Position numbers and translations under genes: made by a program
DNA from: Burkholderia sp. NRF60-BP8
GTDB taxonomy: Bacteria; Pseudomonadota; Gammaproteobacteria; Burkholderiales; Burkholderiaceae
Length of the DNA: 64,000 nt
Reading direction: 5' to 3'
NCBI RefSeq assembly: GCF_001522585.2
Contig: NZ_CP013374.1
Span: 62,001-126,000 of the forward strand
Shown: piece by piece, positions 56,426-64,000 of the stretch
Position numbering within the stretch: the first letter of the stretch is position 1
Layout: each line of letters opens with the position of its first letter
The notes under the pieces: generated by a model
Seen by the model: the letters and a program-made list of their open reading frames with translations, nothing else
Told to the model about the DNA's origin: nothing
Database searches by the model: none

Positions 56426-57859
56426 ATGCCCGTCTCGCTTGCGCTGCAGATGCGACAGCATCTGGCACTTACGCCGAGGCTTCAGCAGTCGCTGCGGCTG
56501 CTGCAGTTGTCCTCGCTCGAATTTCAACAGGAATTGCGTCAGGCGCTCGACATGAATCCGTTTCTCGAAGACGGTCTGGGCGACGAGGAAACGGCTGCCG
56601 GGACGCCCGAGCAGCCGACCGAAGCAGCCGCGCCCGACGCGGCGCCCGAGCCCGACGAAATCCGTCCGCCGGATGGCGAGGTGCCGTTTACCGCCGCGCC
56701 CGCGCCGCGCGGCACGAGCCGCCAGGGCGAGGACGGCGACGGCCTGTCGCCCGGCGAATGGATGGCCGCCGAGCCGTCGCTGCATCAGCAACTGCACGAT
56801 GCGCTCCGGCTCTATCCGCTCAACAAGCGCGATCGCGAAGCCGCGCGCCTCGTGATCGATGCGCTGGACGACGACGGCTACCTGCGTCAGGCGCTACCCG
56901 AACTCCTGGTCGCCGCCGATCCGGCGTGGCTGCTGTCGGAGCAGGATCTCGCGGTCGCGCTGCGGCTCGTGCAGATGCTCGACCGGCCGGGGATCGCCGC
57001 CCGTTCGTTGTCCGAATGCCTGGTGTTGCAGCTCGATGCGATTCCGGCCGGCACGCCGGCGCTCGCGGAAGCGAAAGCGATCGCGCGCGAGCATCTGGAG
57101 CGGCTCGCGCGCCGCGAGACGGCCGAGATCCAGCGGCGCCTCGGCTGCAACGCGCAGACGCTGCACGCGGCCTGCGCGCTGGTGCGCGGGCTCGACCCGC
57201 GCCCCGGCAATCACTACGGCAGCACGCGCGGCGATTACGTGGTGCCCGACGTGATCGTGCGCCAGGTGCGCGACGAATGGATCGTCACGATCAATCCGGC
57301 CGTGCTGCCGCGTGCGCGCCTGCACGAGCGCTACGCGACGCTGTTCGCGCAGTCCAGCGGCGAGCGCGATTCGCCGCTCGGCCAGCAGCTGCAGGAGGCG
57401 CGCTGGCTGATCCGCAACGTGCAGAAGCGCTTCGACACGATTCAGCGCGTGGGCGAATGCATCGTCGCGCGACAGCGCGATTTCTTCCGCTACGGCGAGA
57501 TCGCGATGAAGCCGCTCGTGTTGCGCGACATCGCGGAAGAACTCGACCTGCACGAATCGACCGTCTCGCGCGCCACCGGCAACAAGTACATGGCCACGCC
57601 GCACGGGACGTTCGAGTTCAAGCATTTTTTCCCGCGCAAGCTCGAGGCGGCGGGCAAGGGCGTGTGTTCGGCATCGGCCGCGAAGGTGCTGATCCGCGAC
57701 ATGATCGCGGCCGAGCGGCAGACCGATCCGCTGTCCGACGTCGCGCTCGCCGAGAACCTCGCGGGCCGCGGCATTCTTCTTGCGCGTCGCACGGTGACGA
57801 AGTATCGCCAGGCGATGAAGATTCCGCCGGCCGACCTGCGGCGTCGCGACGCCGCGTGA
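56426..57859 (+). CDS. rpoN2: RNA polymerase sigma-54 factor, paralogue (RpoN2)
   Basis: A 477-residue complete sigma-54. Region I (1-48) is Gln/Leu-rich (LQMRQHLALTPRLQQSLRLL); region II is acidic and Pro/Ala-rich (50-115). Core-binding and DNA-binding regions follow, with the HTH LRDIAEELDLHESTVSRATG, and the RpoN box reads ARRTVTKYRQ (about 453-462), close to the canonical ARRTVAKYRE. CAGGAGG site before the ATG. It is not next to the hpf/ptsN genes that flank housekeeping rpoN, supporting a second copy. Own -24/-12 promoter upstream. Confidence 0.95.
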   Translation: MPVSLALQMRQHLALTPRLQQSLRLLQLSSLEFQQELRQALDMNPFLEDGLGDEETAAGTPEQPTEAAAPDAAPEPDEIRPPDGEVPFTAAPAPRGTSRQGEDGDGLSPGEWMAAEPSLHQQLHDALRLYPLNKRDREAARLVIDALDDDGYLRQALPELLVAADPAWLLSEQDLAVALRLVQMLDRPGIAARSLSECLVLQLDAIPAGTPALAEAKAIAREHLERLARRETAEIQRRLGCNAQTLHAACALVRGLDPRPGNHYGSTRGDYVVPDVIVRQVRDEWIVTINPAVLPRARLHERYATLFAQSSGERDSPLGQQLQEARWLIRNVQKRFDTIQRVGECIVARQRDFFRYGEIAMKPLVLRDIAEELDLHESTVSRATGNKYMATPHGTFEFKHFFPRKLEAAGKGVCSASAAKVLIRDMIAAERQTDPLSDVALAENLAGRGILLARRTVTKYRQAMKIPPADLRRRDAA

Positions 57860-57930
57860 CGGCCCGATTGTTCCAACCCGCGCGTGCCGCGCGTCGCGTC
57901 GGCTCGCGCGCCAACGAGAGGAGCGCAACC

Positions 57931-58119
57931 ATGCCAGCCAAATCCCAGGCCCAGCAGCGTGCCGCGGGGGCCGCGCTGTCGGCCAAGCGCGGCGACGCGA
58001 AAATGAAGGATCTCAAGCCGCCGGCGAAATCGATGGCCAAGTCGATGAGCGAGAAAGAGCTCGAGAAAATGGCGTCCACGCCCACGCACGGCAAACCGAA
58101 ACACAAGCACGATGCGTGA
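57931..58119 (+). CDS. DUF3008 family small basic protein
   Basis: A 62-residue Lys/Ala/Ser-rich protein ([20 protein letters not shown], then [17 protein letters not shown]) matching the DUF3008 pattern. GAGAGGAG site. Likely disordered. Function unknown, but common near stress genes. Confidence 0.75.
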   Translation: MPAKSQAQQRAAGAALSAKRGDAKMKDLKPPAKSMAKSMSEKELEKMASTPTHGKPKHKHDA

Positions 58120-58165
58120 CCGGCGCCGACGTTTAGTGACGACTGCTGTCATCCAGGAGGGTTCC

Positions 58166-58327
58166 ATGCTTCGATACGCCATCATTTTCTTCGTCATCGC
58201 GATCATCGCGGCCGTGTTCGGCTTCGGCGGCATCGCCGCCGGCGCGGCCGAGATCGCGAAGATCCTGTTCTACATCTTCGTCGTGATCTTCCTGGTCACG
58301 CTGCTCCTGGGCGTCGTGCGACGATGA
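58166..58327 (+). CDS. DUF1328 (YtjA-like) small membrane protein
   Basis: A 53-residue protein with two hydrophobic segments ([20 protein letters not shown] and [19 protein letters not shown]) separated by an Ala/Gly/Glu loop, the exact layout of DUF1328. CAGGAGGG site. Inner-membrane protein of unknown role. Overlaps the next start by ATGA. Confidence 0.9.
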   Translation: MLRYAIIFFVIAIIAAVFGFGGIAAGAAEIAKILFYIFVVIFLVTLLLGVVRR

Positions 58328-58710
58328 GCGTGACGCCCGACCGGTCGCAGCGCGTCAGGGAACTCGAGCACGCGTTCGCGATCGGCTTTCCGTCCCAGTC
58401 GACCGTCGTCGTGCATGCGGACGACGCATCGGGACGGCTGACGATCCACGTGTCGTGGGTGCGCGTGCCGTCCGCCGAGGACGCACGCGAATGGCGCTGC
58501 GCGGTCGACATGCGCTTCGATGCGGACGTGGTCGAACGCTATGCGTCGCTCGAAGCGGCCGACCGGCTGCGCGTGCGCACGCAGCTGTGCGACCGTGCGC
58601 GGCGCGCGGTGGACGAGCACAAGCCGCGCATCGAGGATGCCGCGATCGAATGCAACGTGGCGCTCGACGTGACGCGCGCCGAATTCGACGCGGCCCTGCG
58701 CGTGCCCTGA
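58324..58710 (+). CDS. Hypothetical protein (DUF3022-like)
   Basis: A 128-residue soluble protein ([57 protein letters not shown]). Overlaps the DUF1328 stop by ATGA, so it is co-translated. It looks like the Burkholderiales DUF3022 family, but I am not sure of the number. Function unknown. Confidence 0.65.
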   Translation: MSVTPDRSQRVRELEHAFAIGFPSQSTVVVHADDASGRLTIHVSWVRVPSAEDAREWRCAVDMRFDADVVERYASLEAADRLRVRTQLCDRARRAVDEHKPRIEDAAIECNVALDVTRAEFDAALRVP

Positions 58711-58853
58711 CGCCACGGCCGGCCCGCGGTCGTTCGCGGCCATTCGAGACCGTTTCGCGGCATCGGGCCGGCTTTCCCTGCCGTCCGCACGCGCGCGCCG
58801 CGGCGCGTTGTCGTGCGGCGGTTCCCTAGCGAATCCCACGAGGACTCCTGACG

Positions 58854-60959
58854 ATGACGAATCCCCCATCCGCCGGCCAGACCCCGCCGACGCAACCGCC
58901 CGACAGCGCGAAGTCGCGCCAGCTCGAAGAGAACCGCGCGCGGCCCGACGGCGAAGCGTTGCGCACCAACCAGGGCGTGCGGATCGCCGACAACCAGAAC
59001 ACGCTGCGAGGCGGCGCGCGCGGCCCGTCGCTGCTCGAAGACTTCATCATGCGCGAGAAGATCACGCATTTCGATCACGAGCGCATTCCGGAGCGGGTGG
59101 TGCATGCGCGCGGTTCGGCCGCCCACGGCGTGTTCCGCGTGTACGAGCCGATGGCCGACTACACGAAGGCCGCGTTTCTGCAGGACCCGGCCGTCGAAAC
59201 GCCGGTATACGTGCGCTTCTCGACCGTGCAGGGGCCGCGCGGGTCGTCCGACACCGTGCGCGACGTGCGCGGCTTCGCGGTGAAGTTCTATACCGAGGAA
59301 GGCAACTACGACCTCGTCGGCAACAACATGCCGGTGTTCTTCATCCAGGACGCGATCAAGTTCCCCGACTTCGTGCACGCGGTGAAGCCGGAAGCGCCGA
59401 ACGAGATGCCGACCGGCGCGTCCGCGCACGACACGTTCTGGGATTTCGTGTCGCTGGTGCCGGAAACCACGCACATGGTGCTGTGGCTGATGTCGGACCG
59501 CGCGTTGCCGGCGAGCTATCGCGCGATGGACGGTTTCGGCGTGCACACGTTCCGTTTCGTGAACGCGGCCGGCGTCGAACGTTTCGTGAAATTCCACTGG
59601 CGGCCCGTGAGCGGCGCGTATTCGCTGCTGTGGGACGAGGCGCAGCGAATCGCCGGCCACGACCCGGATTTCAACCGGCGCGACCTGTGGACGGCGATCG
59701 AGCGCGGCGACTATCCGGAGTTCGAGCTCGGCGTGCAGATGATCGATCCGGCCGATGCCGACACATTCGACTTCGACCTGCTGGACCCGACCAAGCTCGT
59801 ACCGGAAGAAATCGTGCCGGTGCGGCCGATCGGCCGGATGACGCTGAACCGCAACCCCGACAACTTCTTCGCGGAGACCGAGCAGGTCGCGTTTCACCCG
59901 GGTCACGTGGTGCCGGGCATCGATTTCACGAACGACCCGCTGTTGCAGGGGCGGCTGTTCTCGTACACCGATACGCAACTGAGCCGGCTCGGCGGCCCGA
60001 ATTTCCACGAGATTCCGATCAACCGGCCGGTGTGTCCGTTCGCGAACAACCAGCGCGACGCGATGCACCGGCAGACGATCAACGTCGGGCAGGCGTCGTA
60101 CGAGCCGAACTCGACGAGCGGCGGCTGGCCGCGCGAGACGCCGCCGGCGCCGTCCGGCGGCGGTTTCGAGACCGTGCCGGAGCCGCTCGAAGGTCACAAG
60201 GTGCGCGTGCGCAGCGAATCGTTCGCCGATCATTTCTCGCAAGCCGCGCTGTTCTACCAGAGCATGACCGAGATCGAGCAGCGGCATATCCGCGACGCGT
60301 ACTGCTTCGAACTCGGCAAGGTGACGCAGCCGAAGATTCGCGAACGGGTGGTCAACGAGATCATCGCGCGCTTCGACGCGGGGCTCGCCGCGCAGGTCGC
60401 CGAACGGCTCGGGCTGCCCGCGCCGCAGGCGGCGGCCACGCCGGCCGTCGCGCAGCGCTCGCCCGCGCTGAGCCTGATCGGCCGCGCGAAGCCCGGCATC
60501 CGCTCGCGCAAGATCGCGCTGATCGCGACGCCCGGCGTGAATCAGGTGCTGGTCGAGCAGGTGCGCGACGCGCTGCAGGCCGCGCACGCGGTGCCGACGA
60601 TCGTCGCACCGACGCTCGCGCCGATCGGCGGCATCGTGCCGGAGGCGACGCTGGCCGGCATGCCGTCGGTGATGTTCGACGCGGTGTTCGTCTGCGGCGG
60701 CGACGGCGATGGGCGCGACCTCGCGCACAGCGCCGAAGCCCGCCACTTCGTGCGCGAGGCGTTCAAGCACCTGAAGCCGATCGCGGCCGTCGGGTCGGGG
60801 CGGCAACTGCTCAGCGCCGCCCACCTGCCGGATCCGGCCGAAGGCGTGTGCGTCGGGCAGGCGGTCGATCTCGACAAGGTGCTGAACGCGTTGTCGGATC
60901 ACCTCGGCCAGCATCGCGTGTGGGCGCGCGAACAGCAGGCGGCGGAATTGCCGGCATAG
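58854..60959 (+). CDS. katE: Large-subunit monofunctional catalase HPII
   Basis: A 701-residue clade 2 catalase. Active-site His84 ([12 protein letters not shown]), the GNNMPVF Asn (157/158) and haem-ligand Tyr371 ([14 protein letters not shown]) are present. The extra C-terminal domain of about 150 residues ([20 protein letters not shown]) has the flavodoxin/DJ-1-like fold typical of HPII. It destroys hydrogen peroxide in the cytoplasm and is usually a stationary-phase enzyme. I found no -24/-12 promoter in the 143-base gap upstream. Confidence 0.95.
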   Translation: MTNPPSAGQTPPTQPPDSAKSRQLEENRARPDGEALRTNQGVRIADNQNTLRGGARGPSLLEDFIMREKITHFDHERIPERVVHARGSAAHGVFRVYEPMADYTKAAFLQDPAVETPVYVRFSTVQGPRGSSDTVRDVRGFAVKFYTEEGNYDLVGNNMPVFFIQDAIKFPDFVHAVKPEAPNEMPTGASAHDTFWDFVSLVPETTHMVLWLMSDRALPASYRAMDGFGVHTFRFVNAAGVERFVKFHWRPVSGAYSLLWDEAQRIAGHDPDFNRRDLWTAIERGDYPEFELGVQMIDPADADTFDFDLLDPTKLVPEEIVPVRPIGRMTLNRNPDNFFAETEQVAFHPGHVVPGIDFTNDPLLQGRLFSYTDTQLSRLGGPNFHEIPINRPVCPFANNQRDAMHRQTINVGQASYEPNSTSGGWPRETPPAPSGGGFETVPEPLEGHKVRVRSESFADHFSQAALFYQSMTEIEQRHIRDAYCFELGKVTQPKIRERVVNEIIARFDAGLAAQVAERLGLPAPQAAATPAVAQRSPALSLIGRAKPGIRSRKIALIATPGVNQVLVEQVRDALQAAHAVPTIVAPTLAPIGGIVPEATLAGMPSVMFDAVFVCGGDGDGRDLAHSAEARHFVREAFKHLKPIAAVGSGRQLLSAAHLPDPAEGVCVGQAVDLDKVLNALSDHLGQHRVWAREQQAAELPA

Positions 60960-60974
60960 GGCCGGCGGCGGCTT

Positions 60975-60988
60975 GCGCCGTACGGCGC
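60975..60988. repeat. 14-bp palindrome between katE and ku
   Basis: GCGCCGTACGGCGC is perfectly self-complementary, 16 bases after the katE stop. It may be a small hairpin or an operator; too short to decide. Confidence 0.3.
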
Positions 60989-61032
60989 GCCCGCTCTCGG
61001 GCGGACGCGCATCCGGCAAGGAGGAACCACGC

Positions 61033-62055
61033 ATGGCACCGCGGATGATATGGAAAGGCGCGATCAGCTTCGGGCTCGTGCACGTGCCCGTGCAGCTGTT
61101 CCCGGCGACGCGCACCGTGAAACCGTCGTTCCGGATGCTCGACAAGCGCTCGATGGACCCGATCGGCTATCGGCAGATCAACAAGCGCACCGGCAAGGAG
61201 GTCGCGCGCGAGGACATCGTGCGCGGCTACGAATACGAGAAGGAGCGCTACGTCGTGCTCAGCGACGACGAGATCCGCGCGGCGAACCCGGAATCGACGC
61301 AGACCGTCGACATCCTGACCTTCGTCGACGAGGACGCCGTGTCGTTTCTCTATCTCGACACGCCGTACTACCTGGTGCCCGACCGCAAGGGCGAGAAGGT
61401 CTACGCGCTGCTGCGCGACGCGCTGAAGGACAGCGGCAAGATCGGCATCGCGCTCGTGGTGATGCGCGACCGCCAGCATCTGGGCGCGCTGATCCCGGTC
61501 GGGCCGATGCTCGCGCTCGATACGCTGCGCTGGCAGGAGGAACTGCGGCCGCTCGACGAATTGTCGGTGCCGGCCGACGACGCGAAGGGCGCGGGCGTCA
61601 CCGCGCGCGAACTCGGCATGGCGAAGAAGCTGATCGACGACATGTCCGGCAAATGGACGCCCGACGAATATCACGACACGTTCCGCGACGACATCCTCGA
61701 ACTCGTCGAGCGCAAGGTGCGCGCGGGCAAGATCGAGGAGATCGAGGACCGGCCCGCGCAGACCGGCCGCGCGGCGAGCAACGTGGTCGATCTCACCGAG
61801 CTGCTGAAGCGCAGCCTGAAGGGCGGCGCGGGCGCGCGCGCGGCGGATCTGCGTGACGAGCGCGATGAAGCGGAGCGTGACGCGTCGTCGTCGCGGGGCG
61901 GCGCGCGCCGCAAGCCGGCGGCGAAAACCACGGCGAAATCCGCATCGAAAGGCGCGGCGACGAAAACCGCGGCGAAGCGAACCGCCGCGAAACGCGGCGC
62001 GGCGAGCGACCCTGCGGCGAAGAAGACCGCCGTGCGCCGCAAGCACGCGGCGTGA
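61033..62055 (+). CDS. ku: Ku protein for non-homologous end joining
   Basis: A 340-residue bacterial Ku homologue: MIWKGAISFGLVHVPVQLF start and the EKERYVVLSDDEIRAANPES core, with GMAKKLIDDMSGKWTPDEYH near residue 200. The last 65 residues are a Lys/Ala/Arg-rich tail (for example KTTAKSASKGAATKTAAKRT) that binds DNA. Ku dimers thread onto broken ends and recruit LigD, encoded 45 bases downstream. AAGGAGG site before the ATG. Confidence 0.95.
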   Translation: MAPRMIWKGAISFGLVHVPVQLFPATRTVKPSFRMLDKRSMDPIGYRQINKRTGKEVAREDIVRGYEYEKERYVVLSDDEIRAANPESTQTVDILTFVDEDAVSFLYLDTPYYLVPDRKGEKVYALLRDALKDSGKIGIALVVMRDRQHLGALIPVGPMLALDTLRWQEELRPLDELSVPADDAKGAGVTARELGMAKKLIDDMSGKWTPDEYHDTFRDDILELVERKVRAGKIEEIEDRPAQTGRAASNVVDLTELLKRSLKGGAGARAADLRDERDEAERDASSSRGGARRKPAAKTTAKSASKGAATKTAAKRTAAKRGAASDPAAKKTAVRRKHAA

Positions 62056-62100
62056 TGCCGATGTCGCCGATTCCGATTCCGACTCCGACGAGGTGACGCG

Positions 62101-64000
62101 ATGGCCGGCAAGCTCGATCCGTATCGCCGCAAGCGCCATTTCGGCGCGACGCCCGAGCCCGAAGGGGCGCACGGAAAACGTCGCGCGCAAGCGCGGACGA
62201 AAGCGGACACGAAGCCTGCCGCGCGCGCACGCCATCCGCTGCGCTTCGTGATCCAGGAGCACCACGCGCGACGGCTGCACTACGACTTCCGGCTCGAACT
62301 CGACGGCACGCTGAAGTCGTGGGCCGTGCCGAAGGGGCCGAGCTTCGATCCGCGGGTGAAGCGGCTCGCCGTGCACGTCGAGGACCATCCGCTCGAATAC
62401 GCGTCGTTCGAAGGCGAGATTCCGGCCGGGCATTACGGTGCGGGGTCGGTCGTCGTCTGGGACGAAGGCACGTGGACGCCCGATGGCGGCATCGCGCACG
62501 CGCGCGAAGGCTATCGGGCCGGCAAGCTGACGTTCCGGCTGGACGGCCGCAAGCTGCACGGCGGCTGGGCGCTCGTGCGCAGCGGCCGGCAGGAAGGGCG
62601 CCAGGAGCAGTGGCTGCTGATCAAGGAGCGCGACGACGAAGCACGCGGCGCGGATGAATTCGACGTCGTCGGCGAGCGGCCGGGAAGCGTGCGCGACGGT
62701 GCGTCCAACGGCGCGGCGCGGCCCCGCGGATCGACCGGCGCGGACGGCGCCGCACGCGACGCGCGACCCGACAGCCGGCGCCCTGCCGAACCGTCGCAAG
62801 TCGAAGGCGCGGTGCGTGCGCCGCTGCCCGAGCGCGTCGCGCCGCAGCTCGCGACGCTCGTCGACGCCCCGCCGAACCAGGCCGGTTGGGGTTACGAACT
62901 GAAGTTCGACGGCTATCGGATCCTGGCGCGTGTCGCAGGGAAGGGCGCGCGCCGGCGCGTCACGTTGATGACGCGCGAAGGCAGGGACTGGACCGCGAAG
63001 CTGCGCGCGCAGCGCGACGCGCTCGCGGCGCTCGACGTCGACGACGCATGGCTCGACGGCGAGGCCGTCGTGCTCGGCGAAAACGGCCTGCCCGATTTCC
63101 AGGCGTTGCAGAACGCGTTCGGCACCGGACGGGCCGACGCGATCGTTTTCTTCGTGTTCGATCTGCCTTATCTCGACGGATACGACCTGCGCGACGCGCC
63201 GCTCACGGCCCGTCGCGCGCTGCTCGAACCGCTGCTCGCGAACAGCGATCCGGCGCGCGTGCGTTTTTCGCCCGATCTCGGCGAGGACGTCGCGTCGTTG
63301 ATCGCGAGTGCCTGCGACACCGGCCTCGAAGGGCTGATCGGCAAGCGTGCGGACTCGCGCTATCGCGCCGGCCGTTCGCCCGCGTGGATCAAGCTCAAAT
63401 GCCGGCGCCGGCAGGAGTTCGTGATCGGCGGCTTCACGGAGCCGTCGGGCAGCCGGCACGGCTTCGGCGCGCTGCTGCTCGGTGTGCACGAACCGGCGCC
63501 GGCCGGCAAACGGCCGCGCGGGGCCGGGCCGCTGCGCTACGTCGGCCGCGTCGGCACCGGCTTCGACGCACGGATGCTCGATCGTCTCGCCGCGATCCTG
63601 CGCCGGCACGAACGCGACACGATGCCGTTCGATGCGCCGCCGCGCGAACGCACGCGCACGCGCGTGCACTGGGTCGAGCCGGTCCTCGTCGCCGAATGCG
63701 AATTCGCCGAATGGACCGGCGACGGCATCGTGCGGCAGGCCGCGTTCATCGCGTTGCGCGAGGACAAGCCGGCGGAACAGATCGTCCGCGAGAGGCCGAA
63801 ACACATGGAAACGGAGGGGGCGATGGATCAGCGTTCGACCACGCAGGACAAGCCGCGGCGGCCGTCGCGCAACGATCGTCACGCGAGCGCGGGCAATGCG
63901 CGCGGCGCGCGGGCCGATGCCGACGCCGACACGCTCGGCCGCGTGCGCATCACGCATCCCGAGCGCGTGCTCGACCCGCAAAGCGGCACGCGCAAGATCG
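62101..64000 (+). CDS. ligD: ATP-dependent DNA ligase LigD, 3' end beyond window
   Basis: 633 residues are present and the frame is still open at the edge. Domain order PE-LIG-POL: phosphoesterase (about 45-190: RFVIQEHHARRLHYDFRLEL, FEGEIPAGHYGAG), a low-complexity linker, ATP-dependent ligase (about 255-560) with AMP-binding Lys268 in ELKFDGYRIL and DGEAVV, then the start of the primase-polymerase domain (VRITHPERVLD) at the window end. LigD joins breaks held by Ku. A normal full length would be about 900 residues. Confidence 0.93.
   Translation, partial: MAGKLDPYRRKRHFGATPEPEGAHGKRRAQARTKADTKPAARARHPLRFVIQEHHARRLHYDFRLELDGTLKSWAVPKGPSFDPRVKRLAVHVEDHPLEYASFEGEIPAGHYGAGSVVVWDEGTWTPDGGIAHAREGYRAGKLTFRLDGRKLHGGWALVRSGRQEGRQEQWLLIKERDDEARGADEFDVVGERPGSVRDGASNGAARPRGSTGADGAARDARPDSRRPAEPSQVEGAVRAPLPERVAPQLATLVDAPPNQAGWGYELKFDGYRILARVAGKGARRRVTLMTREGRDWTAKLRAQRDALAALDVDDAWLDGEAVVLGENGLPDFQALQNAFGTGRADAIVFFVFDLPYLDGYDLRDAPLTARRALLEPLLANSDPARVRFSPDLGEDVASLIASACDTGLEGLIGKRADSRYRAGRSPAWIKLKCRRRQEFVIGGFTEPSGSRHGFGALLLGVHEPAPAGKRPRGAGPLRYVGRVGTGFDARMLDRLAAILRRHERDTMPFDAPPRERTRTRVHWVEPVLVAECEFAEWTGDGIVRQAAFIALREDKPAEQIVRERPKHMETEGAMDQRSTTQDKPRRPSRNDRHASAGNARGARADADADTLGRVRITHPERVLDPQSGTRKI

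Noticed and set aside
58711..58853. Possible sigma-54 promoter before katE
   Set aside because: GG and GC pairs occur (for example GGCCGGCTTTCCCTGCC), but at 8, 12 or otherwise wrong spacings, or with almost no further match to the consensus.
60961..61032. Possible sigma-54 promoter before ku (GGCGGCGGCTTGC)
   Set aside because: The GG-to-GC spacing is 9, one base short, and the CACG part is absent.

Overview
The window is high-G+C DNA (roughly two thirds G+C by eye) with very long antisense open frames, tightly packed genes and frequent 4-8 bp start/stop overlaps. Gene content (encapsulin/DyP pair, RpoN paralogue, Ku-LigD, large-subunit catalase, many small DUF proteins) fits a Burkholderia-type betaproteobacterium, most likely a secondary chromosome. 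The genus is inferred from family recognition, not from a marker gene. No rRNA, complete tRNA, insertion sequence or CRISPR array is visible.

Layout. 1-5.3 kb: a catabolic cluster with a RidA-like protein, a DUF1028 protein, an ArgE-type deacylase, a LysR regulator and an NCS1 permease. 5.4-10.7 kb: a YdeP-type molybdopterin oxidoreductase and a ClpG/ClpK-like AAA+ disaggregase, both on the minus strand. 11.3-13.6 kb: a DyP peroxidase carrying an encapsulin targeting tail, the encapsulin shell, and a small third gene. 14-17.5 kb: an HTH-only LysR fragment coupled to psiE, two small proteins and a MocR regulator. 17.7-23.1 kb: a Rieske/FAD reductase, a zinc alcohol dehydrogenase, a Cys-rich copper-storage-like protein and a hybrid kinase. 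23.4-28.1 kb: an acidic protein, a BON protein, and an ABC exporter fused to a kinase-like ATPase remnant and a receiver domain. 28.3-35.7 kb: a seven-gene glycan operon (SDR, heptose-bisphosphatase-like HAD, two GT9, carbamoyltransferase, GT2, GT1). 35.7-38.5 kb: two divergent sigma-54 activators. 38.5-44.9 kb: further glycan genes (GT2, PIG-L deacetylase, UDP-glucuronate decarboxylase, GT4) around another hybrid kinase. 45.1-56.2 kb: a stress island of small soluble or envelope proteins (BON, SDRs, DUF2795, DUF4142, ferritin-like, Nramp, UdgX, receiver, PRC-barrel, CBS). 56.4-57.9 kb: a second sigma-54 factor. 57.9-64 kb: small proteins, catalase, Ku and LigD, the last cut by the window edge.

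The main result is regulatory. Between 23.3 and 56.4 kb I find fourteen -24/-12 (sigma-54) promoter matches of the form GGCAYG-N4-TTGC. Nine are exact and five have one mismatch. Each lies in an intergenic gap and points at the gene or operon just downstream: the glycan clusters, the BON/SDR/ferritin-like stress genes, UdgX/Nramp, the CBS/PRC genes and the sigma-54 gene itself. With the two sigma-54 activators in the middle, this looks like a self-contained, autoregulated RpoN2 regulon that combines surface-glycan synthesis with a general-stress or desiccation programme usually assigned elsewhere to RpoS, SigB or EcfG. The catalase and Ku-LigD lie next to it, but I found no such promoter in front of them.

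Motif searches were done by reading, not by exhaustive computation. Functions of the small DUF proteins are family-level only.
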